From an uncultured Blautia sp. (lineage in GTDB: Bacteria; Bacillota; Clostridia; Lachnospirales; Lachnospiraceae), in assembly GCA_902476765.1 (NCBI GenBank), contig CABSEJ010000072.1:1-15324 (forward strand): 15,324 bases of DNA, in the 5' to 3' direction. Positions 7,274 to 13,759 of this stretch are shown piece after piece; the first letter of the stretch is position 1, and each line of letters begins with the position of its first letter. The notes beneath the pieces were generated by a model, which ran no database searches, was not told the origin of the DNA, and worked only from the letters and a program-made list of their open reading frames with translations. Both the position numbers and the translations under genes were made by a program.

Positions 7274-7810
7274 ATGAAGATTGAATGTTTTCCAATTAAA
7301 ATGAAGGAAGAAGAAGCCCTGAAAATAGCCAGAGGCGGAAAGAATCCTATTATCCGGCTTTTATTCGGGAATAAAAAGATAAATCTCAGGGTCATGTATC
7401 TGGAAAGCCGTTACATCATCTATGAGATGACTTATCACGATAATTTTTTGGTAAAAGCCATAAGTAAGAAAAAAACGGAAGACAAGCAAAAAATCAGAGT
7501 CATGGTGGAGGCTACCACCTGTACCGCAGCCTATGTGGAAGATGAGATTGTGACAGAGGAGCGGGAGGTGGAAGAAAATGACATTCAGCCTACCTATTAT
7601 GAAGATAAACGGCTGCGGGACTGCGGGGCCATTATGGCAAAAAGGATGGTAAGGCGCCATGCAGGAAGGAACCTGAGCATCCGGCCTGTGGAGGAGCGGA
7701 AGGTGTACCGGCCTTTCTATATCGCCATATACGGCGATATGATTGAAGGCACCAAGGCCAGATATATGCCTATAGCGGCAGACGGAAATCTGGTAAGCAG
7801 AAACTTTTAG
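7274..7810 (+). CDS. Hypothetical protein coupled to the symporter
   Basis: I do not recognise this 178-residue protein. The ATG at 7274 lies one base after the symporter stop, with AGAAGGA inside the symporter's last codons acting as the ribosome site. Seen: no signal peptide and no membrane segment; a mixed alpha/beta composition with alternating hydrophobic stretches such as I-N-L-R-V-M-Y-L-E-S-R-Y-I-I-Y-E-M. An acidic central stretch (about 95-115) is followed by a basic one (M-A-K-R-M-V-R-R-H-A-G-R-N). Two cysteines occur in the protein, at T-T-C-T-A and R-D-C-G, besides an N-terminal E-C-F. The tight coupling suggests a cytoplasmic partner of the transporter, for example in assembly, gating or regulation, but that is inference only. 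Confidence 0.8.
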   Translation: MKIECFPIKMKEEEALKIARGGKNPIIRLLFGNKKINLRVMYLESRYIIYEMTYHDNFLVKAISKKKTEDKQKIRVMVEATTCTAAYVEDEIVTEEREVEENDIQPTYYEDKRLRDCGAIMAKRMVRRHAGRNLSIRPVEERKVYRPFYIAIYGDMIEGTKARYMPIAADGNLVSRNF

Positions 7811-7823
7811 CGCAGAACTTGGC

Positions 7824-7988
7824 AGAAGGGGCTGCCGCACTTAACAGAAATAGAGAATATTTCTGATAGTGTGCTGGCACATTCATTTTCAGCATAATGA
7901 CGTAGAATGAATTTTCATTCTTCAGGCAAGTCATTTGTTGAAATGTGAATGTGTCAGTACACTGGGTTAAGTGCGGCGGCTCCTTTTT
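7824..7988 (+). terminator. Branched structured element ending as an intrinsic terminator
   Basis: An outer 22-bp stem pairs 7824-7845 with 7966-7987; the only departures from Watson-Crick pairing are three G.U wobbles. The right arm runs into TTTTT (7984-7988). Between the arms lie a small hairpin (AGAAATA 7846-7852, loop GAGAA, TATTTCT 7858-7864) and a long second arm (7868-7963). The 3' end looks like a rho-independent terminator, but the 120-nt structured interior is far larger than a terminator needs. It fills the 7811-8035 gap, which contains no gene, and separates the transport unit from the iron-sulfur/activator unit. Confidence 0.7.
7868..7963 (+). repeat. Inner inverted repeat of the branched element
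   Basis: An 18-bp stem pairs 7868-7885 with 7946-7963 (two G.U pairs). It is extended by TTTCA 7887-7891 with TGAAA 7939-7943, AATGAC 7896-7901 with GTCATT 7930-7935, and a terminal hairpin AGAATGA 7904-7910, loop ATTT, TCATTCT 7915-7921. Together with the outer stem, about 65 base pairs are formed in 164 nt. It could be a MITE-like or BIME-like dispersed repeat or a structured RNA. No target-site duplication and no transposase gene were seen. Confidence 0.7.
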
Positions 7989-8035
7989 GGAAATAACAGG
8001 GAAACGTTGCAGTATGCAGCAGGAGGAGGTATACT

Positions 8036-9007
8036 TTGAGAGAAGAATATAAGAAAGCCATGGAGCTGTGGCAGGTACCGGAGGAATTTTATGAGGCGGC
8101 AGGCCCTATGTACCGGGAATATGAAATAGAGCTGGCGGTAAAAATGGAAAAGGCAGAGGTATCCGGGAAGGAAATCTGCAGCTGGCTTACCCGGTGGGGT
8201 TATGAAGAGCCGGAAAGGCTTTTGTGGGAAAGCTACAGCCGCAATGTGCTGGTAAAAAATCCGGAAAAGCCGGATAATTACAGAATCACTACCTTTTATG
8301 ACAGGTATCCCTATTTTGCTCAGTATGAGCCGGAGGCTTATGCAAAGTACAGCCAGGAAATGGTACGAAAGCTTAATGACTGGGATTTAAAGGTCTATAT
8401 GGAAGGTGTGGCGGACAAGGCTCTGGCGATTGCCAGAGGGGAAGATGTGCCCATGCACCAGACCCAGTATCTGACTCTGGAGGAATCCATGGAAATGATG
8501 GATGGCTTTGGAGAGGAAATCCTGATTCTCCCCTGTAACTGTAAGGCTATGGAGCGGTATAAGGACAAGCCGGTAAACGTATGTATCAACAAGCTGGTAA
8601 AAGGCCCTAACACTCCCTATGACCGGGGCCACGGGGAAATTTTAAGCCGGGAAGAAACCAAGGAGTGGATTCGGAAAATCAACGGGAAGGGGCTTATGCA
8701 GTCCGGGGAACATGAGGTACTGTGCAACTGTGACGGTGTGTGCTGCTATCCGGTAAAAATGGCGAAAATCCTGGGAACCAGGCTTCGGTATCCTACCTCC
8801 CACTATGAAATCCTGTGGGACCAGGACAAGTGTGTACAGTGCGGGAAATGTGCCAAAATCTGTAATTTCGGTGCCTTTGTGAAAGAGGGTAAGAAGGTAA
8901 CCTATGATGTAGAGAAATGCTGGGGCTGTACTATCTGTGCTCCCAACTGTCCCAAGGGAGCCATAACATTAAAGAAGAGAGAAAGGCTGGCAGCCAGCGA
9001 AATGTAA
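8036..9007 (+). CDS. Iron-sulfur protein with C-terminal 2x[4Fe-4S] ferredoxin domain and extra cysteine motifs
   Basis: The product is 323 residues. The start is TTG at 8036, chosen because AGGAGGAGG (8021-8029) lies 6 bp upstream and no ATG is near. Seen: an N-terminal region (1-150) without cofactor motifs, apparently helical. Next come C-N-C at 167-169 with Cys183, and C-N-C-D-G-V-C-C at 230-237. A bacterial dicluster ferredoxin domain follows, with Cys266, 269, 272, 276 and Cys295, 298, 301, 305 (C-x2-C-x2-C-x3-C, the second ending in C-P). The ferredoxin part should hold two [4Fe-4S] clusters for low-potential electron transfer. The seven earlier cysteines could hold another cluster or a metal. 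No membrane segment is present. The gene stands 10 bp before the activator gene, so the two form one unit. The exact partner enzyme is unknown; the Mo-hydroxylase further down is one candidate. Confidence 0.85.
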   Translation: MREEYKKAMELWQVPEEFYEAAGPMYREYEIELAVKMEKAEVSGKEICSWLTRWGYEEPERLLWESYSRNVLVKNPEKPDNYRITTFYDRYPYFAQYEPEAYAKYSQEMVRKLNDWDLKVYMEGVADKALAIARGEDVPMHQTQYLTLEESMEMMDGFGEEILILPCNCKAMERYKDKPVNVCINKLVKGPNTPYDRGHGEILSREETKEWIRKINGKGLMQSGEHEVLCNCDGVCCYPVKMAKILGTRLRYPTSHYEILWDQDKCVQCGKCAKICNFGAFVKEGKKVTYDVEKCWGCTICAPNCPKGAITLKKRERLAASEM

Positions 9008-9017
9008 GGTGATAGCT

Positions 9018-11885
9018 ATGGATGGAAGACCAAAGGAAAGCATTCAGGTAACCCTTTTAGGGCGGCCTTTGGTGAAAGTGGAGGGGAAGACTGTCAGTTT
9101 TCCCTACCAGAAGGTAGAAGGACTTTTTTACTATTTATGCGTGAATAAAAATATAACCAGAAGCCAGGCCATAGGGGTGCTGTGGGCCGGGAGCAGCCAG
9201 GAGGCTGCCCGGAAAAACCTGAGGGATGCCATCTATAACATCCGAAAGCTGCTGGGCCAGGACATTCTTTCCGTAGAGGGGAATACGGGAATTATTTTTG
9301 ACCCTGAGAAAAAGGTGTGGATTGACACAGAGCATGTGACAAAGGACAATGTGCTCCGCCTGTGGCAGGGAGATTTTCTGGAGTTCTTTTATGTGAAGAA
9401 CTGCTATGAATATGAAGAGTGGGCGGAAGTCCAGCGCAGAGAGCTGCAAAGAAAGCTTCAGCGGGTTTTGTCGGTGCGGATTTTCCAGTTTAAGAACGGA
9501 GAGGAAGGGGAAACTCTGGAGCAGGGAAGCCGTCTGCTGATTAAGCACAAGGTTCTGGATGAGGGAGTGTACCGCAGTCTGATGAAAAAATTGGCGGAGG
9601 CGGGGAAATACACAGAAGCCCAGAATCTGTACCGGGATTTAAGAGATGTGCTGCGGGCAGAGATTGATGCCGGGCCGGAGGAGGAAACCATAAGCCTCTT
9701 TGAAAAAATCGAGGACATGAAGCAGCAGGAAAGCCGGGTGCTTCGGGAGGGAGAAGAGTATTTTTTCGGCAGAAAGGATATTCTGTACCGGGTGTATTCA
9801 GAGATTTCCCATGGAGACCAGGGCACCAGACAGTCTCCCAAAGCCTTTCTTTTGTGCGGGGAAACAGGAGTGGGAAAAAGTATGCTGCTCCGCAGAATCC
9901 GCAGGCTGCTGGAGGAGTCCGGATATCTGATGTTTTCCTGGGAATGCTGCCAGACAGAGCAGGAGCTGTATCTGAAGCCCTGGTACGGCATTATGGAGAA
10001 GATAGACGAATACTGCCGGATGAACCAGGTACAGGTAGAATCCCCTACGGGTATTCTGCTGGAGCAGAAGGTGTTGGAAAACCGCCTTTTTATGACAAGA
10101 TTCGAGATTCTGACGGAAACGGTTTTCCGGTATCTGTCTAAATATTTTAAGGGCAGGGAGATTATCCTGTTTTTTGACGATATCCAGTGGATGGATGAGA
10201 TGAGCTTAAAGCTTCTGGGAAATCTGCTGTTCCGCCTGGAAAGCCGGCAGCTAAGGGTTATTGCTGCTGTGCGGGAAGAAAACCAGGAGGAGTTAAACGG
10301 CTTTAAGATTCCTCTGGTGGGAAGAGGAATTTTAAAGGAGGTGCCGGTGCTGCCCTTTACCTGGGAGGAGGCACTCCAGATTGCAAAGGATACGGCCAGA
10401 AGCCAGCCGGAGCCCCTGGAAAGAATCGAAGAAATTTACAGAAGAACCCAGGGAAATCCCTTGTTTTATACAGAGGCTTTGAGGTTTCTGAGAGACGAGG
10501 GCAGGGATATTGCATTTACAGACAAGCTGTCCTATGTCATAGAGGGCAGGCTTATGGCTCTTGATAAAGAAAAACGACAGGTCCTGAAGGCTCTGTCTGT
10601 GTTTGCCGGAGCCGTTTCCAGAGGGGATATTGAGGCGGTGATGGAAGAAGGGCAGGGAATCCAGGAAGTTTTGTCCGGGCTTTTGGAATCCAGAATGATA
10701 GTTGAACGGTTTATCAGCGGGAAAACTGCCTATGAGTTCCGGCACCAGGTTATCCGGGAATATGTCTATAACGGAATTCCCCGGCAGAAGCAGATGCTGT
10801 ACCACTACCGGGCGGCCTGTTATTATGAGAAGCAGTACAGAGAAGCCCAGACCATGGAGCTTTGCGCCTCGCTGATTTACCACTGGGAGCAGTGCGGGGA
10901 CAGGTACAAAACTTTTGACTATAAGGTGAAATATCTGGAGCCCTTTTATGGAATTCCTTATGATTATTACCCCATTCTGGCCAGAAAGACGAAGTTCAGG
11001 CCAAGAATAAACGGATATGAGGCCAAGGAGGATGAACTGGCGGAGCTGGCCTGGGAAATTGAAAAGGAATGGGAAAAGGATTCCGCTATAGCCCCTGTTT
11101 ACATGAGGGTGGAATATCTGCTGGGCAGGTATGAGATGTACACCGAAGCCTTCAGTCAGGGGATTCTCCATATCTACACAAGCCTGCAGCTGGCCTTAAA
11201 GCTGGAGGACAGAGACTATATTTTTTATAATTATATGCAGTTAATCCTCTATGGAGAGATGACGGGAAAAAACACGGTAACAAGAGAATATATCCATACC
11301 TGTCTGGAATTTATAAAGGACCGGCCGGAATCCTGCACCCAGGAGGTCTGTATGCTGAAGCGGCACCAGGCCCAGTCTCTCATGGGAGAGGGACAGACGG
11401 ACAAAGCCCTGGAAATCCTGGGACAGGCTGCACAGGAGCTGGAAAAGGCAGGGAGAGATACAGAAAGCCTTACAGAGCTGGCTATGTGCCGCCATGTACA
11501 GGGAAGCTGCTATATGAAAAAAGGCAGATGGGAGGAGGCCTGGGTTTCTCTGGAAAAGGCTTCCAAGCTGGGAGAACAGTATCTCCACTCTGGGGAAGAA
11601 GGGATTTTTTACGGAGACGCAGCCATTGCCCTGGCTTATCTGGGAAGGTTTCAGGAGTCCAGGATGTTTATTGAAAAAGCCAGGAAGTGCTTCAAAGGAA
11701 TTTCCTCTCTCTGGGGAGAGGCGGACACAGAGCTTTCCTACGCAGTGTGGGCCGGATGTCAGCACCTGGAACAGGAATATTTAAACTCCATGAAAACCGC
11801 CAGGGAAATTGCGGGAAAGCTGAACAGCGCTTATCTGTGGGAGAAAATAGAAGAGACAGAAAAGGCAGGACTTTTGAAAGGATAA
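9018..11885 (+). CDS. SARP-like transcriptional activator with AAA ATPase and TPR-like C-terminus
   Basis: The product is 955 residues from the ATG at 9018, with AAGGTGAT (9006-9013) as ribosome site; a GTG at 9009 would add three residues. Seen in order: an OmpR-type winged helix (about 5-95, including R-K-N-L-R-D-A-I-Y-N-I-R-K-L-L-G), a bacterial transcriptional activation (BTAD) helical domain (about 100-235), then an ATPase module with Walker A G-E-T-G-V-G-K-S at 281-288 and Walker B I-I-L-F-F-D-D with Asp387-Asp388. A long helical C-terminus with repeat-like segments follows (for example A-L-E-I-L-G-Q-A-A-Q-E-L and Y-M-K-K-G-R-W-E-E-A), as in TPR sensor domains. Such STAND-type regulators bind DNA after ligand- and ATP-dependent oligomerisation. 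The ligand is unknown. Neighbouring genes, the iron-sulfur protein or the ridA unit just downstream, are natural targets by position. Confidence 0.88.
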   Translation: MDGRPKESIQVTLLGRPLVKVEGKTVSFPYQKVEGLFYYLCVNKNITRSQAIGVLWAGSSQEAARKNLRDAIYNIRKLLGQDILSVEGNTGIIFDPEKKVWIDTEHVTKDNVLRLWQGDFLEFFYVKNCYEYEEWAEVQRRELQRKLQRVLSVRIFQFKNGEEGETLEQGSRLLIKHKVLDEGVYRSLMKKLAEAGKYTEAQNLYRDLRDVLRAEIDAGPEEETISLFEKIEDMKQQESRVLREGEEYFFGRKDILYRVYSEISHGDQGTRQSPKAFLLCGETGVGKSMLLRRIRRLLEESGYLMFSWECCQTEQELYLKPWYGIMEKIDEYCRMNQVQVESPTGILLEQKVLENRLFMTRFEILTETVFRYLSKYFKGREIILFFDDIQWMDEMSLKLLGNLLFRLESRQLRVIAAVREENQEELNGFKIPLVGRGILKEVPVLPFTWEEALQIAKDTARSQPEPLERIEEIYRRTQGNPLFYTEALRFLRDEGRDIAFTDKLSYVIEGRLMALDKEKRQVLKALSVFAGAVSRGDIEAVMEEGQGIQEVLSGLLESRMIVERFISGKTAYEFRHQVIREYVYNGIPRQKQMLYHYRAACYYEKQYREAQTMELCASLIYHWEQCGDRYKTFDYKVKYLEPFYGIPYDYYPILARKTKFRPRINGYEAKEDELAELAWEIEKEWEKDSAIAPVYMRVEYLLGRYEMYTEAFSQGILHIYTSLQLALKLEDRDYIFYNYMQLILYGEMTGKNTVTREYIHTCLEFIKDRPESCTQEVCMLKRHQAQSLMGEGQTDKALEILGQAAQELEKAGRDTESLTELAMCRHVQGSCYMKKGRWEEAWVSLEKASKLGEQYLHSGEEGIFYGDAAIALAYLGRFQESRMFIEKARKCFKGISSLWGEADTELSYAVWAGCQHLEQEYLNSMKTAREIAGKLNSAYLWEKIEETEKAGLLKG

Positions 11886-11903
11886 AAAGGTCCTGCCTTT
11901 TTT
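11860..11903 (+). terminator. Intrinsic terminator overlapping the end of the activator gene
   Basis: A perfect 12-bp inverted repeat, AAAAGGCAGGAC at 11860-11871 with GTCCTGCCTTTT at 11890-11901, encloses an 18-nt loop containing the stop codon (11883-11885), and the T-run reaches 11903. The left arm is coding sequence. The symmetrical A/T flanks could also let it work on the other strand, though no gene lies there. Confidence 0.88.
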
Positions 11904-11926
11904 ACAGACATTTTTCCGACAGGTTT

Positions 11927-11954
11927 TTGGTAAAAAGAGAGAAGCATATAAAAT
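11927..11954 (+). promoter_or_regulatory. Predicted promoter of the ridA unit
   Basis: TTGGTA (11927-11932) and TAAAAT (11949-11954) are spaced by 16 bp, directly after the terminator and 24 bp before the ridA start. The overlapping hexamer TATAAA (11947-11952) is an alternative -10. A new promoter is expected because the preceding unit ends in a strong terminator. Confidence 0.45.
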
Positions 11955-11978
11955 ATTCGAAGTACGGGAGGAATTTAC

Positions 11979-12359
11979 ATGAAAAAACAGGTTTTTACAC
12001 CGAAAGGAATGAAAGTTTTCGGCGGACCGGTAGCAGAGGCTGTAATTTCAGGGGGATTTGCATTTATATCCGGTCAAATTGCCCTGAATCCGGAGACCGG
12101 AGAGGTGATTCACGGCACTATTGAGGAGGAAACCCGCCAGGCCCTCAGCAATCTGAAGCTGATTATCGAGGAAATGGGCGCTTCTATGGAGGATGTAGTG
12201 AAGTGTGACGTTTTCCTGTCTACCATGGAGGACTTCGACGCTATGAACGTAATTTATGAAGAGTTTTTCGGCAATGCCTGTCCTCCGGCCAGGTCCGGGG
12301 TTGCCCTGGAGCTGTGGGGCGGCATGAAAATTGAAATCAGTGCTATTGTAAAATTATAG
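11979..12359 (+). CDS. ridA: RidA family (YjgF/YER057c/UK114) enamine/imine deaminase
   Basis: The 126-residue protein has the standard length. Seen: the I-S-G-Q-I-A segment, the C-P-P-A-R-S-G-V signature with Arg105 at the same number as the catalytic Arg105 of E. coli RidA, and the C-terminal K-I-E-I-S-A-I with Glu119 matching E. coli Glu120. RidA trimers hydrolyse reactive 2-aminoacrylate and other enamines or imines to keto acids and ammonia, protecting PLP enzymes. Placed with a methyltransferase and a Mo-hydroxylase, it may clear an imine intermediate of that pathway, which is inference; many RidA paralogues are pathway-specific. The start has GGGAGGAA at 11966-11973. The next gene begins 11 bp after the stop, so it is the first gene of an operon. 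Confidence 0.93.
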   Translation: MKKQVFTPKGMKVFGGPVAEAVISGGFAFISGQIALNPETGEVIHGTIEEETRQALSNLKLIIEEMGASMEDVVKCDVFLSTMEDFDAMNVIYEEFFGNACPPARSGVALELWGGMKIEISAIVKL

Positions 12360-12370
12360 GAGGTGAAGGT

Positions 12371-13742
12371 ATGATTCTGAGACAGGTAAAAAGAGAGGAA
12401 CTGGAAACCATTCATGAAAAAACCTTATATGTATTAGAGCATATTGGTGTGGACTTTGAACACCCGGATATTCTGGAGCTGTTTAAAAAACGGGGAGTCA
12501 AGGTACAGGGAAACAGGGTGTTCTTTTCCAAAAAGGATGTGGAGGAAGGAATCTCCACCCTTCTTCCCAGCTTTGTAATGAAAACACCTTTTGAGGAGCT
12601 GAAAATCGGAGAGGGAGGACAGGCTATCTGTTCTGCTTCAGGTTCCAGAAAGATTCTGGAAAAAGGCCAGGTCAGAGACGCTTCCCCGGAGGATTATGTG
12701 AAAATCCGCAAGCTTGACGCTTCCAGCCCTATGATAAATTTAAGCAGCTCTCCACTGACCTATGTGCGGGATTTCCCCGCTGACAGAAGCGAGGTAATCA
12801 AAGGGGCCCTTTCTCTGAAATACTCTACCCATCCGGTAATCATGTCCTGTTTCGGAAAGAAGGACGCAGAGGAAACTATCCAGCTGGCCAGAGATTTTTA
12901 TGATACCGATGAAGGCTATTACACCATTGGCGTGGGCAATGTGATTTCTCCTCTCCGCTATGCCTGGGAGGATGTGGAAGCCCAGCTGGCCTATACCAAG
13001 AGAAATCTGCCGGTAGTTATTGCCTGCTGCTCTATACCGGGCATGACAAGCCCCATTACTCTGGGAGGAACCATTGTGCAGAACAATGCAGAGGTACTTG
13101 CAGGAGTTCTTATGACCCAGTTTGTGAATCCGGGGGCTCCGGTAGTTTACGGAAACACTACCTATGTGTCTAATATGAGAAAAGCCAGCCCGGTATCCTG
13201 GGGCTGTGAGGAAGCGGTATTTATTCAGTATGCCAAGGCCCTGCCGTACCGGCGGTTCCCTGTCCATGGGCAAGGAGCTGGATTTCCAGAACGGAGCGGA
13301 GACGGCCATGTCCCTTATGACAAGCCTGGATGTGGGCTCAGACTTTATTTTCCACTCCTTCGGGGAAATGGACGGCTTAAATGTTTTCAGCTTTGAGAAA
13401 TATGTGCTTGACGAGCAGCTGATGGAAGCCAGAAAAGCGGCGGAAGCCATTGATATTTTCTCTGCCGAGGACATGAGTCTGGAATCCATGGAAGAAGAGG
13501 GACCGGGAGGCAATTATCTTCTGGAGGAAGAAACCATGGAAATGTACCGGGAGGAAATCTATTATCCGGAGCTGTATAACGTGGAAAATTATGATGAGTG
13601 GCAGAGAAACGGCAAGATTACCGTGGAGGAAAAAGCCGCAGAGAGAGTAAAGAAACGTCTGGAAGAATACCAGGCTCCTGAGTATTCCCAGAGGCAGAAG
13701 CAGATTTTAGAGGAAGCCTTGAAAGGCTTTGAATATTTATAG
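12371..13742 (+). pseudogene. MttB-superfamily (trimethylamine methyltransferase-like) gene, frameshifted
   Basis: The start ATG follows AGGAGGTGAAGG closely. The first frame encodes family sequence up to about residue 291 (A-K-A-L-P) at 13243, then turns to non-homologous sequence and stops at 13396. Family sequence resumes in the next frame from about 13242 (C-R-T-G-G-S-L-S-M-G-K-E) to the stop at 13742. Restoring the frame gives about 458 residues, near the family's usual length. MttB-superfamily enzymes move a methyl group from quaternary or tertiary amines, such as glycine betaine, proline betaine or carnitine, to a corrinoid protein. No in-frame TAG is seen, so this is the non-pyrrolysine type; the substrate is unknown. 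No corrinoid protein gene is in the window. The Mo-hydroxylase gene begins 17 bp after the stop. Either a real lesion or an assembly error is possible. Confidence 0.82.
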
Positions 13743-13759
13743 AAAATCGAGGTGGCCCT

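Noticed and set aside
7935..7963. Promoter (TTGTTG, 17 bp, TACACT) inside the branched element for the iron-sulfur gene
   Set aside because: Both boxes are weak and lie within paired arms that constrain the sequence for other reasons; support is too thin to list.
7824..7988. Insertion sequence remnant or attachment site
   Set aside because: No transposase or integrase fragment and no flanking target duplication were seen; the MITE idea is left only as a hypothesis.
10332..11171. Long open frame (279 codons) on the minus strand
   Set aside because: It lies wholly inside the activator gene, lacks recognisable domains and a ribosome site, and looks like a codon-bias shadow.
13232..13262. Programmed ribosomal frameshift in the methyltransferase gene
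   Set aside because: No slippery heptamer, internal Shine-Dalgarno or pseudoknot is evident, and the family is not known for it. Loss of a short repeat fits better.
12740..13513. Long open frame (257 codons) on the minus strand over the methyltransferase
   Set aside because: It is antisense to clear family sequence, with composition typical of a shadow frame.
12371..13742. Pyrrolysine-type trimethylamine methyltransferase
   Set aside because: No in-frame TAG was seen in either part of the gene, so it belongs to the non-pyrrolysine members of the superfamily.
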